This document shows positions 25,856 to 36,742 of a stretch of 64,000 nt of DNA, in pieces (within the stretch, counting starts at the first letter, position 1; every line of letters begins with the position of its first letter). This DNA comes from Streptomyces sp. HUAS MG91. Lineage in GTDB: Bacteria > Actinomycetota > Actinomycetes > Streptomycetales > Streptomycetaceae. The position numbers and the translations under genes were made by a program. The notes under the pieces are model-generated. The model searched no databases. It had not been told where the DNA came from and saw nothing but the letters and a program-made list of their open reading frames with translations. The DNA lies in assembly GCF_040529335.1 (NCBI RefSeq), contig NZ_CP159534.1:7564001-7628000 (forward strand), given 5' to 3'.

Positions 25856-26578
25856 ATGGCATGGAGCCCCGTGCTCCGGCTCCGCCGCCGGACACCAGCG
25901 CCCGTGCTGGTGCGACGCGTCGGCGGATGCGTGGTGATCGAGGTACGGGCCGCACTCGGACCGGCCGCCGAGGCGCCGGTCGGCCGGCTGCTGCACGAGG
26001 CGATCCGGCCCGGCGGCACCGGCGTCCTCGTCGACCTGCGGCACACCGGGCGGCTCGGCGCCGCGGGCGTCAGCGTGCTGTGGCTGGCCCGGACCCTGGC
26101 CGACCGCTACGGCCTGCCGTTCGGGCTGGTCGGAGCGCGGGCCGAACTCCTGCCCGCCGAAGGGGAGTCGCCGGTCGGGCGGAGGTCACCCCGCGGCCTC
26201 CCGGGCGCCCCGTTCCATGGCCTCCGCCAGGGTCGGCAGCGGATCGAACCGGTCGAGCAGGCCGCCCGCGCGCAGCAGCTTCAGGATGTTCCGGTGGGCG
26301 CAGACGACGAGCAGCCGGCCGCCCCGGGCGACGACGCGGTCCTGCGCCCGGCACAGCAGCCGCAGCGCGTAGACGTCGAAGAACGTGACCGGGCCCAGGT
26401 CGAGCACCACGGTCCGTCCGTCGTCGCAGGTGGCCGCGTCGAGCGCCGGGAGGGCTTCCAGCGCGGTGGCGATGTCGAACTCGCCGTGCAGCTCGATCAC
26501 ACCGATGCCGTGGACCTGGCGGACCCGGATCTGCCCGACGGGCCATGCGTTGTCTTTCAGCACGGCGACTTCCCCTAG
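25856..26578 (+). CDS. STAS-domain protein whose frame runs on antisense to the next gene
   Basis: ATG 25856 follows a GGGGGG stretch. Residues about 15-105 look like a STAS fold (VVIEVRAALGPAA, VLVDLRHTGRLGAAGVSVLW), the type of anti-sigma-factor antagonists. A STAS protein normally ends there, but this frame has no stop until 26578. The last about 130 codons are therefore the complement of the convergent STAS gene and have a shadow-like composition (many Q, R, P). Either the stop was lost by mutation or the gene is broken. The N-terminal domain call is fair; the long tail is probably not functional. Confidence 0.5.
   Translation: MAWSPVLRLRRRTPAPVLVRRVGGCVVIEVRAALGPAAEAPVGRLLHEAIRPGGTGVLVDLRHTGRLGAAGVSVLWLARTLADRYGLPFGLVGARAELLPAEGESPVGRRSPRGLPGAPFHGLRQGRQRIEPVEQAARAQQLQDVPVGADDEQPAAPGDDAVLRPAQQPQRVDVEERDRAQVEHHGPSVVAGGRVERREGFQRGGDVELAVQLDHTDAVDLADPDLPDGPCVVFQHGDFP
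26186..26563 (-). CDS. STAS-domain anti-sigma-factor-antagonist-like protein
   Basis: GTG 26563 lies five bases after AGGGGAAG and gives 125 residues. The STAS core is clear: GIGVIELHGEFDIATALEAL, then TVVLDLGPVTFFDVYALRLL with the strand and helix that normally carry the phosphorylatable serine or threonine. Here that position reads FDVYALR, with no serine, so control by phosphorylation is doubtful. LVVCAHRNILKLLRAGGLLD completes the fold. Cytoplasmic regulation of an unidentified anti-sigma factor is the family role. It is convergent with, and fully antisense to the tail of, the STAS frame at 25856. Confidence 0.82.
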   Translation of the reverse strand: MLKDNAWPVGQIRVRQVHGIGVIELHGEFDIATALEALPALDAATCDDGRTVVLDLGPVTFFDVYALRLLCRAQDRVVARGGRLLVVCAHRNILKLLRAGGLLDRFDPLPTLAEAMERGAREAAG

Positions 26579-26677
26579 GTCGATCGGACGTCCGCGGAGG
26601 TCCGGGAAGCGACGGGATTCGGCCAACGGGGTCAGGGACGGCCTGGACGAACAGATTACGGCCAAGGAACACTTTCC

Positions 26678-27442
26678 GTGCCTGCAATGACACACTCCGG
26701 CACCGAATCACCCATGACGGATGAGGCCGCCCGCCCGGGCCTCTGCTGCGGTCTGCGGATGATGCCTGCCTACGCGGACGCCCTCACCGGATTCGTGGCA
26801 CGGGGGACGCGGCGCGCCCGGGACACGGTGGAGTCGCTCACCGGCGCCGTGCTGCGCGGCGCGGTCGGCCTCGTCCTCGACCGGCTGGACCTGGACGCCG
26901 TGGCCGCCCGGTTGGACATCGGCCGGATCGTGGCCCGGGTCGACGTGAACGCGATCGCGGCCAGGGTGGACGTCGACGCCGTCGCGGCCCGGATCGACGT
27001 GAACGCGATCGCCGGGCGGGTGGACGCGGCGGCGATCGTCGATCGGGTCGATGTCGATGCCATCGCGGCCCGCGTCGACGTGAACGCCGTTGCCGCCCGG
27101 GTCGACGTGAACGCGATCGCCGCCCGGGTCGACGCCGACCGCGTCGCGGCCGGTGTGGACGTCGACGCGATCGCCGACCGCGTCTCCGTCGCCCCCATCG
27201 CGGCCCGCGTCGACGTGAACGGCATCGCCGACCGCGTCGACATCGGCCGGATCATCGCCCGCATCGACCTCGTGGGACTCACCCGTGACGTGCTGCGGGA
27301 GATCGATCTCGGGCGGATCGTGCGGGACACCGGGGGCGGGATGGCCGCGGAGACCGGCGCCGCCGTGCGGGGGGTCGGGCGGCGCGGGGACCGTGAGGTG
27401 AACCGGATCGCCGATCGGCTGCTGCGGCGCGGCGATGAGTGA
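26678..27442 (+). CDS. Nonapeptide-repeat protein of unknown function
   Basis: GTG 26678 lies eight bases after AAGGAA and gives 254 residues. From about residue 67 to 200 the protein is built of roughly fifteen 9-residue units of the type RVDVNAIAA, each with an R/V start, an aspartate, and hydrophobic residues at fixed positions. A less regular LREIDLGRIVRDTGGG follows, then a basic C-terminus. The underlying 27-bp DNA repeats are diverged. Similar repeat proteins next to RDD genes occur in actinobacteria, by my recollection, without a known role. The stop overlaps the RDD start by eight bases, so the two products are translationally coupled and may interact. Confidence 0.75.
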   Translation: MPAMTHSGTESPMTDEAARPGLCCGLRMMPAYADALTGFVARGTRRARDTVESLTGAVLRGAVGLVLDRLDLDAVAARLDIGRIVARVDVNAIAARVDVDAVAARIDVNAIAGRVDAAAIVDRVDVDAIAARVDVNAVAARVDVNAIAARVDADRVAAGVDVDAIADRVSVAPIAARVDVNGIADRVDIGRIIARIDLVGLTRDVLREIDLGRIVRDTGGGMAAETGAAVRGVGRRGDREVNRIADRLLRRGDE

Positions 27443-27860
27443 GGGGGAGGTGGCGGGGCTCGTCACCAGGGGAGTCGCGGGGCTGCTCGATGTGTCGCTG
27501 GTCGCCCTGACCGGCCTCGTCGTCCAACTCGGCGCGGGATGCGCACGGTTGCTCCTGGTCGGTCCTCCGCTGCGGGTGCCCCACTGGGACGGGCGGCTCG
27601 CCGGTGCGATCGCCTGGACGTTCGCCGTGTGCTATCTCGGCGGGGCCTGGGCGCTGACGGGGCAGAGCGTCGGCGGGCGGATGATGGGGGTGCGGGTCGG
27701 TGACCGGTCCGGGCGGCGCCTCGGACTGCCCCGGGCCCTGCTCAGGGCCGCGCTCAGCGTGTCGTTCCCGCTGGGGCTGCTGTGGATCCCGTTCAGCCGG
27801 CGCCGGGCCGCCGTGCCGGACCTCGTGGTCCGGGCCGCCGTGCGCTACGACGGGCGCTGA
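27435..27860 (+). CDS. RDD-family membrane protein
   Basis: ATG 27435 overlaps the repeat-protein gene by eight bases. The 141-residue protein has RGVAGLLDVSLVALTGLVV with the arginine-aspartate pair of the RDD fold, a second helix around IAWTFAVCYLGGAWAL, the GQSVGGRMMGVRVGDRSG motif typical of RDD proteins, and a third hydrophobic segment. RDD proteins are small plasma-membrane proteins of uncertain, perhaps transport-related, function. Its end overlaps the convergent MFS gene by 16 bases. Confidence 0.87.
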   Translation: MSEGEVAGLVTRGVAGLLDVSLVALTGLVVQLGAGCARLLLVGPPLRVPHWDGRLAGAIAWTFAVCYLGGAWALTGQSVGGRMMGVRVGDRSGRRLGLPRALLRAALSVSFPLGLLWIPFSRRRAAVPDLVVRAAVRYDGR

Positions 27861-29236
27861 CCCGGCCCGTGGGGGAGCCGGGCCGCCGCGGCGAGCCCGC
27901 CGAGCCCGGCCACGGCGAGCACGACGAGCGCCGTCGCGTACGGGCCCACGGCCGGATCGGCGACCAGGATGGTGCCCGCGACCGCCGTGCCCACGGACGA
28001 GCCCAGGTTGGACACACTGCGGGAGAGCCCGGAGATCTCGCCCTGCAGATCCTCGGGGAAACTGGACTGCACGATGTTGACCGACGGGGTGAGCATCACC
28101 CCGAGCCCCAGCCCGATCAGCAGCAGCCCCGGGGTGAACAGCCAGACGTCCGGCGACCCGTGGGCGAGACCGATCAGCACACCGATGCCGCAGACCGTGG
28201 TGACGAACCCGGCCATCACGAGGCTGCGCTGCTCCCTGCGGCGGGCGAACCGCTGCGCTCCCAGGGACGACACCAGCAGCCCGGCCGTCGACGCCGTGAA
28301 GATGACGCCGGTGCTGATCGCGTCGTAGCCGCGGACGACCTGGAGATACGCGGCGACCGTGAAGGAGATGCCCATCAGCAGCAGCCACTGGAGGTGCTGC
28401 GTGATGAGCCCGAGGTTCGAGGTGCGGTCGCGGAACAGGACTGTGGGGAGCAGGGGCTGGGCGCCCGCGCGTTCCCGCGCCCGTACCCAGCGGAAGAACG
28501 CGGCGAGCACCAGGGCCCCGGCCGACACCAGTCCGAGCGTCAGCCAGCCGTTGTCGTCGGCCGCGAGAATGCCCATCACGACCAGGACGAGCCCGGACGC
28601 CGAGAGCACCGCGCCGACCGTGTCGACGTCGCACTCCGGGTCCGGTGGCAGTGGATCGTGGACGCGCCGGCTCAGGCCGATGATCACCACGACGACGAGC
28701 GCCTGGAAGACGAACGCCGCCCGCCAGCTGAGCGCCCAGGTGATCAGCCCGCCGATCAGCGGCCCCGCCGCCGCCCCGATCCCGCCCATCGCCATGATCG
28801 CCCCGAACGCCCGCGCCCGGTCGGCGACTTCGGTGAACAGGAGCGTGGTGAGGATGTACACGGGCGGGATGAGCAGCGCCGTGCCGACACCCTCCAGGAT
28901 CGAGTTGCCGAGGATGAGGACGCCGAGCCCCGGCGCCGCCGCGCTGAGCAGGGCCCCGACCCCGTAGACCGCGAGACCCACGACGAAGCAGCGCTTGCGG
29001 CCGAAGCGGTCGGTGAGGATGCCGCCGGGGATCATCAGCGCGGCCATCACCAGCAGGAACACGGTGATCGCGACCTGCACGCCCTGCACCGTGGTGTCCA
29101 GGTCCGCGCTGATGTCCTTGATCATCACGTTCATGTTCGACCCGGCGAAGCTGCACACGAACTGGGCCAGGGCGAGCGGCGCGAGCACCCGGCGCGGCCA
29201 GGGAGCCGCTGCGCGCGGTGCCGGCGGCACGGTCAT
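27845..29236 (-). CDS. MFS transporter (drug/proton antiporter type)
   Basis: ATG 29236 follows GGAGGCGAGCAG and gives 463 residues with at least twelve hydrophobic segments. GGILTDRFGRKRCFVVG is the loop 2-3 signature of MFS proteins, and GGIGAAAGPLIGGLITWALS is the motif-C-like antiporter segment. Export of a small toxic molecule across the plasma membrane is the family role; the substrate is unknown. It is divergent from the DUF7144-PPK2 operon and shares with it the perfect long palindrome at 29293-29321, so it likely belongs to the cluster regulon. Confidence 0.9.
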   Translation of the reverse strand: MTVPPAPRAAAPWPRRVLAPLALAQFVCSFAGSNMNVMIKDISADLDTTVQGVQVAITVFLLVMAALMIPGGILTDRFGRKRCFVVGLAVYGVGALLSAAAPGLGVLILGNSILEGVGTALLIPPVYILTTLLFTEVADRARAFGAIMAMGGIGAAAGPLIGGLITWALSWRAAFVFQALVVVVIIGLSRRVHDPLPPDPECDVDTVGAVLSASGLVLVVMGILAADDNGWLTLGLVSAGALVLAAFFRWVRARERAGAQPLLPTVLFRDRTSNLGLITQHLQWLLLMGISFTVAAYLQVVRGYDAISTGVIFTASTAGLLVSSLGAQRFARRREQRSLVMAGFVTTVCGIGVLIGLAHGSPDVWLFTPGLLLIGLGLGVMLTPSVNIVQSSFPEDLQGEISGLSRSVSNLGSSVGTAVAGTILVADPAVGPYATALVVLAVAGLGGLAAAARLPHGPGQRPS

Positions 29237-29292
29237 CTGCTCGCCTCCGATCGCGGGCGGGACGGCGGACAGCGTTCCGGAGGACGCCCTCC

Positions 29293-29321
29293 GGGTCGTC
29301 ACCCCCGGAGGGTGACGACCC
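29293..29321. promoter_or_regulatory. Palindromic operator, TCACC-N7-GGTGA site 1 (perfect)
   Basis: The 17-bp core occupies 29299-29315, and symmetry extends to perfect 12-bp arms: GGGTCGTCACCC at 29293-29304 and its complement at 29310-29321. It lies 63 bases upstream of the MFS start and 81 upstream of the DUF7144 start, between divergent genes, so an operator is more likely than a terminator. Confidence 0.7.
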
Positions 29322-29395
29322 ACCCCCGGTACCGGGCGCGACACTCGGGGCACAGCGGTGCGTTCCGCACCGGCACCGAACACGGAGGTAGTGTC

Positions 29396-29815
29396 ATGGC
29401 CACCTCGACGGGGTCGCACCCACGCTCCGACGTCAAAATGGCCGCGGCCGGCGGACTGACCGTCTTCGCCGCCGTGCTGCTGTTCATCTCCGGTTCCCTG
29501 GACTTCTGCCGTGGCCTGTCGGCCGTCCTCAGGGACAAGGTCTTCCTGACGACCCCGAACTACGTCTACGAGTGGGACCTGACCGGCTGGGGCTGGACCC
29601 ACATGGCCCTCGGCGCGATCGCGGTGGCCGTGAGCCTCGGCCTCTTCGTCGCGATGAAGTGGGCCCGGGTCATCGGCGTGATCATCGCCGGACTGATGAT
29701 CATCGCCAACTTCCTCTCCATCCCCTACCACCCCCTGTGGTCCCTGACCCTCATCGCGATGGACGGATTCATCATCTGGGCGCTGTGCGTGGTCCGGCGC
29801 GACACCCTCTTCTGA
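29396..29815 (+). CDS. DUF7144-type four-helix membrane protein (first gene of operon)
   Basis: ATG 29396 follows GGAGGTAGTGTC and gives 139 residues. Four hydrophobic helices are visible, with the conserved-looking FLTTPNYVYEWDLTGWGWTH loop and a FLSIPYHPLWSL segment before helix 4. A paralogue with the same plan is encoded at 45530 in the same cluster. I relate both to the family now called DUF7144, whose function is unknown. It heads a tight rightward run (PPK2, P-type ATPase, SulP) controlled from the palindrome at 29293. Confidence 0.8.
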   Translation: MATSTGSHPRSDVKMAAAGGLTVFAAVLLFISGSLDFCRGLSAVLRDKVFLTTPNYVYEWDLTGWGWTHMALGAIAVAVSLGLFVAMKWARVIGVIIAGLMIIANFLSIPYHPLWSLTLIAMDGFIIWALCVVRRDTLF

Positions 29816-29863
29816 ACCCGCCCCGCGGACAACCGAGTCGGGCCTGACCGGCCGAGGTGACGT

Positions 29864-30843
29864 ATGCGCGAAGGACCTGCACGGACGCCGGACGAACAAG
29901 CCGAGCGGATCGCCGAGTTCATCGCTCCGCTGAAGGTGCGGCCCGGCGCCAAGGTGCATCTGGCGGACGACTTCGACCCCGCCTACCGGGCGGGCGTGAA
30001 GAACAAGAAGGCCGGCCGGGAGCTGCTGCGCACCGGCGTCGAGCTCCTGGCCGACTACCAGCGGCGGCTCGCCGCCGACGGCGCGACCGGGGTGCTGCTC
30101 TGCCTCCAGGCGTTGGACGCGGGCGGCAAGGACGGCACCATCCGCCACGTCATGAGCGGGGTGAACCCGCAGGGCGTCCGCGTGGCGGGCTTCAAGGTGC
30201 CCTCCGCGGACGAGCTCGGCCACGACTACCTGTGGCGCTACGCCCGCAACCTGCCCCACCGAGGAGAGATCGGCATCTTCAACCGGTCCCACTACGAGGA
30301 GGTGCTCGTGGTGCGGGTCCACCCCGAACTCCTCAGCCGCCAGCGGCTGCCGGACACCACCACGGGCCGCAAGCTGTGGCGCCGCCGCTACCGGGAGATC
30401 AACGACTGGGAGCGGTATCTGACCGAGAACGGCTTCCGCGTCGTGAAGCTGTTCCTCAACCTGTCCAAGGAGGAGCAGCGCGTCCGCTTCCTCAAACGGA
30501 TCGACCTGCCCGACCACAACTGGAAGTTCTCGGCGGCGGACGTGCGCGAACGCGGCTGCTGGGACGCCTACCAGAGCGCGTTCTCCGAGATGCTCTCCGC
30601 GACCAGCACCACGTGGGCGCCCTGGTACGTGATCCCCGCGGACCGCAAGTGGTTCGCGCGGATCTGCGCTGCCGCCGTCCTCGCCCACACCCTCATCGAC
30701 ATCGATCCGCGCTACCCGGAGATCGACGACAAGAGCCGCGGCGAACTCGCCCGCGAGAAGAAGAAGCTGGAGCGCGAGGCGCCGGCCGGTTCGGCGGCGG
30801 ACCCCTACGCCGCCGGTCACGGGCGGGATCGGAGGCGGAAGCG

Positions 30844-30847
<4 letters not shown>
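29864..30847 (+). CDS. ppk2: Polyphosphate kinase 2 family protein
   Basis: ATG 29864 follows GAGGTGACGT and gives 327 residues. The Walker A loop DAGGKDGT begins at residue 85, the lid-type arginines follow in PHRGEIGIFNRSHYEEVLVV, and GRKLWRRRYREINDWERYL matches the PPK2 core. PPK2 enzymes transfer phosphate between polyphosphate and nucleotides (ADP, AMP or GDP) in the cytoplasm; the subclass cannot be fixed by eye. Its stop overlaps the P-type ATPase start (ATGA), so nucleotide regeneration and ion pumping are translationally coupled, an attractive but unproven link under energy stress. Confidence 0.92.
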
Positions 30848-33537
<2,690 letters not shown>

Positions 33538-33544
33538 GACCCGC

Positions 33545-35254
33545 ATGGGCTGGGTGCCGCCCGGCGTGCGGACGCTGCGCGACTACCGCCGCGACTGGCT
33601 GGCCAAGGACCTGATCGCCGGCATCGTCCTGAGCACCCTCCTGGTCCCGCAGGGCATGGCGTACGCGGAACTCGCCGGACTGCCGGCCATCACCGGCCTG
33701 TACACGTCCGTGCTCTGCCTGCTCGCCTACGCCGTCTTCGGCCCGTCCCGCATCCTCGTCCTCGGACCCGACTCCTCGCTCGGCCCGATGATCGCGGCGA
33801 CGGTGCTGCCCCTGGTGGCGGCCGGCGGCGATCCGGAACGGGCCGTCGCGCTCGCCTCCGTGCTCGCCCTCATGGTCGGCGCGATCATGGTCCTCGCGGC
33901 GGTTGCCAGGCTCGGCTTCGTCGCCGACCTCGTCTCCAAACCCACGATGATCGGCTACATGAACGGCCTGGCCCTGACCATCCTCGTCGGGCAGCTGCCG
34001 AAACTGTTCGGATTCTCCACCGACGCCAAGGGCATCCCCGCCGAACTCGACGCTTTCGTACGGGCGTTGGCGGACGGCAGGACCGTGCCGGCCGCCCTCG
34101 CCGTCGGGATCGGCTGCCTCGCCCTGATCCTGCTGCTGCAACGGCTGCTGCCGAAGGTGCCCGCCGTGCTCGTCATGGTCGTCCTCGCCATCGCGGCGTC
34201 CGTCGTGTTCCACCTCGACGAGCACGGGGTGCACACCGTGGGCCGGCTGCCCGAAGGGCTCCCGCCGTTCACCGTGCCGCACGTGTCCCTCGGCGACCTC
34301 GGGACGCTGTTCGCGGGCGCCCTGGGCATCGCCCTGGTCTCGCTGGCCGACACCATCTCCAACGCCAGCGCCTTCGCCGCCCGCACCGGGCAGGAGGTGC
34401 GCGGCAACGACGAGATGCTCGCCATCGGCGCGGCGAACCTCGCCGCCGGACTCTTCCAGGGGTTTCCCCTGAGCACCAGCGGATCACGCACCGCCGTCGC
34501 CGAACGGGCCGGGGCCCGCACCCAGCTGACCGGCGTCGTGGGCGCCGGGCTGATCCTGCTCATGCTGGTCCTGCTGCCCGGCCTCTTCCGCGACCTGCCG
34601 CAGCCCGCGCTCGCCGCCGTCGTCGTCACCGCGTCGCTCTCGCTGGCCGACCTGCGCGGGACGCGGCGCCTGTGGCGGCAGCGCAAGGCGGAGTTCTGGC
34701 TGGCCATCGCCGCGTTCCTGGGCGTCGCGCTGCTCGGCGTGCTCCCCGGGATCGGGATCGCCGTCGGACTGTCCATCCTCAATGTCTTCCGGCGCGCCTG
34801 GTGGCCGTACAGCACCGAACTCGGACGGGTGCCCGGCCTCGCGGGCTACCACGACGTGCGCTCGCACCCGCGCGCCGCACACCTGCCGGGGCTGGTCGTC
34901 CTGCGCTTCGACGCTCCGCTGTTCTTCGCCAACGCCAAGTCGTTCCGCGACGAGGTGCTGCGCATCGTGCGGCACACCCCGCGGGTCCGCCAGGTGCTGC
35001 TCGCGGCCGAGCCGGTCACCGACGTGGACACCACCGCCGCCGACGTCCTGCTGGAGCTGGACGCCGCGCTCCAGGAGCAGGGCGTCCAGCTGATGTTCGC
35101 GGAGATGAAGGATCCGGTCCGGGACAAGCTCGCGCGGTACGGGCTGACCCGGACCTTCGAACCCGAGCGGTTCTTCCCCACCCTGGAAGAGGCCGTCCTG
35201 GCGTTCCGGTTGCGCAGCGGCGCCCGCTGGACCGTCGCCCAGGACGAGGAGTGA
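33545..35254 (+). CDS. SulP-family anion transporter with C-terminal STAS domain
   Basis: ATG 33545 gives 569 residues. The N-terminal 400 residues are membranous, with the SulP signature STLLVPQGMAYAELAGLPAI and GPDSSLGPMIAATVL. From about 445 a cytoplasmic STAS domain follows (LVVLRFDAPLFFANAKSFRD, EPVTDVDTTAADVLLELD). SulP proteins carry sulfate, bicarbonate or related anions, often with proton or sodium coupling. It is the last gene of the DUF7144-ppk2-ATPase operon. Its stop codon abuts the convergent GH13 stop, the two sharing TGATCA. Confidence 0.92.
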   Translation: MGWVPPGVRTLRDYRRDWLAKDLIAGIVLSTLLVPQGMAYAELAGLPAITGLYTSVLCLLAYAVFGPSRILVLGPDSSLGPMIAATVLPLVAAGGDPERAVALASVLALMVGAIMVLAAVARLGFVADLVSKPTMIGYMNGLALTILVGQLPKLFGFSTDAKGIPAELDAFVRALADGRTVPAALAVGIGCLALILLLQRLLPKVPAVLVMVVLAIAASVVFHLDEHGVHTVGRLPEGLPPFTVPHVSLGDLGTLFAGALGIALVSLADTISNASAFAARTGQEVRGNDEMLAIGAANLAAGLFQGFPLSTSGSRTAVAERAGARTQLTGVVGAGLILLMLVLLPGLFRDLPQPALAAVVVTASLSLADLRGTRRLWRQRKAEFWLAIAAFLGVALLGVLPGIGIAVGLSILNVFRRAWWPYSTELGRVPGLAGYHDVRSHPRAAHLPGLVVLRFDAPLFFANAKSFRDEVLRIVRHTPRVRQVLLAAEPVTDVDTTAADVLLELDAALQEQGVQLMFAEMKDPVRDKLARYGLTRTFEPERFFPTLEEAVLAFRLRSGARWTVAQDEE

Positions 35255-36742
35255 TCAGCTCCCCGGGGAGGCCACCGAGAACACGTGCGTGCCCCAGGGC
35301 GGCAGATCCACGTAGAGGCCGCTGTCCAGGAGCTCCGCCCCCGAGCGCCCGTACCGGTCGTCGGAGAACAGCAGTTCCGTCAACTCCCAGGTGTCCTGGC
35401 CCAGTTCCGGCCAGGGCAGCGGCACGCGGGCCTGTGCCCGATGGTCCGAGAGGTTGACCACCGTCAGGAAGCGGCCCGCGTCGCCGGTCCAGCAGGAGGC
35501 GATCAGGTCGAGCCCCGACGTGTTGTCCGGCCACAGCCGGGACTCCAGGAGCCGCCAGTGCCCGGTCCGCATGCCGCTGCGGTGGACCCGGGCCAGCAGC
35601 CGCTCGTGGAACGCGCGCAGGCCCTGGTCCGGCGGCTCGTCGACGCGGCGGTCCAGGAACACCGGCAGATGGATCCGGCGCCCGGTGAACTGGCCCTCGT
35701 GCCACAGCGTCGCGCCGGGCAGCGTGGCGATCAGGACGGCCGCCGCCCGTTCCTTGTCCGGCGACATGGTCTGCGCGGCCCGCGGCTCGTCATGGTTCTC
35801 CAGGAAGCGGACCAGACGGCGCTGATAGGTCTCGTCGGCCCGCAGGTGGGCGCGGACGGAACCGGCGCTCTCGTGCAGGATCCGGTCGTAGAGGCGCTTG
35901 TCGTAGCAGAAGTCGAACCCCTGCTCCTGAAGGGCCCATTCGCGGTCCCAGTACGCCTCGGCGGCGAACAGCATGCGCGGATGGCGCCCGCGGACCCCGG
36001 CGAGGACCTCCGACCAGAAGTCCTGCTCGGGCGGCGGGCCCACCCGCGCGCCCCAGGTCCGCGCGAAGACCTCGTTCATCATCAGCATCGCCATGTCGCA
36101 GCGCACCCCGTCGCACATCTCGCCGATGGCCGTCAGCACCTCGGTCGTGGCCCGGCGCAGCTCGGGCGCGAACGCGTCGAGCTGGACGACGTCGGGCCAG
36201 GGCGGGAAGAACGGGTCGCGGCCACGCGCGAGCACCGACCGCCCGGTGTCGAGGAACGCCGCCGGGTCCCGGCGCACGTCGTCGGCGTCCCCCCGCACGA
36301 AGTACTCGGGGTGCTCCGCGACCCACGGGCTGTCCGGCGCCACATGGTTCGGCACGTAGTCGAGGAGCAGGCCGACGCCCCGGCGGCCGAGGGCGGCGCG
36401 GGCGGCCGCGAGGCCCTCGGCGCCGCCCAGCGCCTCGTCCACCGCGTAGCGGCGGATGCAGTAGGGCGACCCGGCGATGTCCTCCTCGCGCGTCCCGGGA
36501 ACCGCCGCGTCGAACGACGCGCGCAGCACCGGATCGCCCAGGGCGATGGAGCGCCCCAGCGGGCTGCGCTCCCACACCCCCATCAGCCAGACCACGTCGA
36601 CCCCGGCCGGGGTCAGTTCGTCCCACGCGTCCTTCGGCACCTCGGCGAGCCCCGGGGGCCGGCCGGTGCGCGGCCCCAGCTCCCGCAGCCACACCCGGGT
36701 GTTGACCTCGTGGACGACGGGCTGTGCGGGCATCTCGGTCAT
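35255..36742 (-). CDS. GH13 (alpha-amylase family) glycosidase
   Basis: The 495-residue protein starts at ATG 36742, overlapping the stop of the GH63 gene (ATGA). The four GH13 regions are visible: DYVPNHV (I), GVRCDMAML with the nucleophile aspartate (II), AAEAYWD with the acid-base glutamate (III) and FLENHDE (IV). There is no export signal, so it acts in the cytoplasm on an alpha-glucoside. The barrel is followed by a beta domain ending WGTHVFSVAS. Coupling to a GH63 enzyme suggests joint turnover of a glucosyl osmolyte or storage sugar. Confidence 0.9.
   Translation of the reverse strand: MTEMPAQPVVHEVNTRVWLRELGPRTGRPPGLAEVPKDAWDELTPAGVDVVWLMGVWERSPLGRSIALGDPVLRASFDAAVPGTREEDIAGSPYCIRRYAVDEALGGAEGLAAARAALGRRGVGLLLDYVPNHVAPDSPWVAEHPEYFVRGDADDVRRDPAAFLDTGRSVLARGRDPFFPPWPDVVQLDAFAPELRRATTEVLTAIGEMCDGVRCDMAMLMMNEVFARTWGARVGPPPEQDFWSEVLAGVRGRHPRMLFAAEAYWDREWALQEQGFDFCYDKRLYDRILHESAGSVRAHLRADETYQRRLVRFLENHDEPRAAQTMSPDKERAAAVLIATLPGATLWHEGQFTGRRIHLPVFLDRRVDEPPDQGLRAFHERLLARVHRSGMRTGHWRLLESRLWPDNTSGLDLIASCWTGDAGRFLTVVNLSDHRAQARVPLPWPELGQDTWELTELLFSDDRYGRSGAELLDSGLYVDLPPWGTHVFSVASPGS

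Noticed and set aside
20545..26046. A 1833-codon open frame on the minus strand opposite the ABC exporter and LAL regulator
   Set aside because: It is a high-GC antisense shadow: composition is glycine/arginine/glutamate-rich, it lacks any domain, and both plus-strand genes have clear motifs.
26900..27270. Tandem DNA repeat of 27 bp as a non-coding satellite
   Set aside because: The repeats keep one reading frame, encode a regular nonapeptide and sit in a coupled operon, so they are coding.
29293..29321. Reading the long palindrome as a terminator
   Set aside because: It lies between two divergent starts, where no transcript ends, and its core recurs in other promoter gaps.
35249..35260. 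TGATCA shared by the two convergent stop codons as a special site
   Set aside because: It arises simply from abutting TGA stops on opposite strands.
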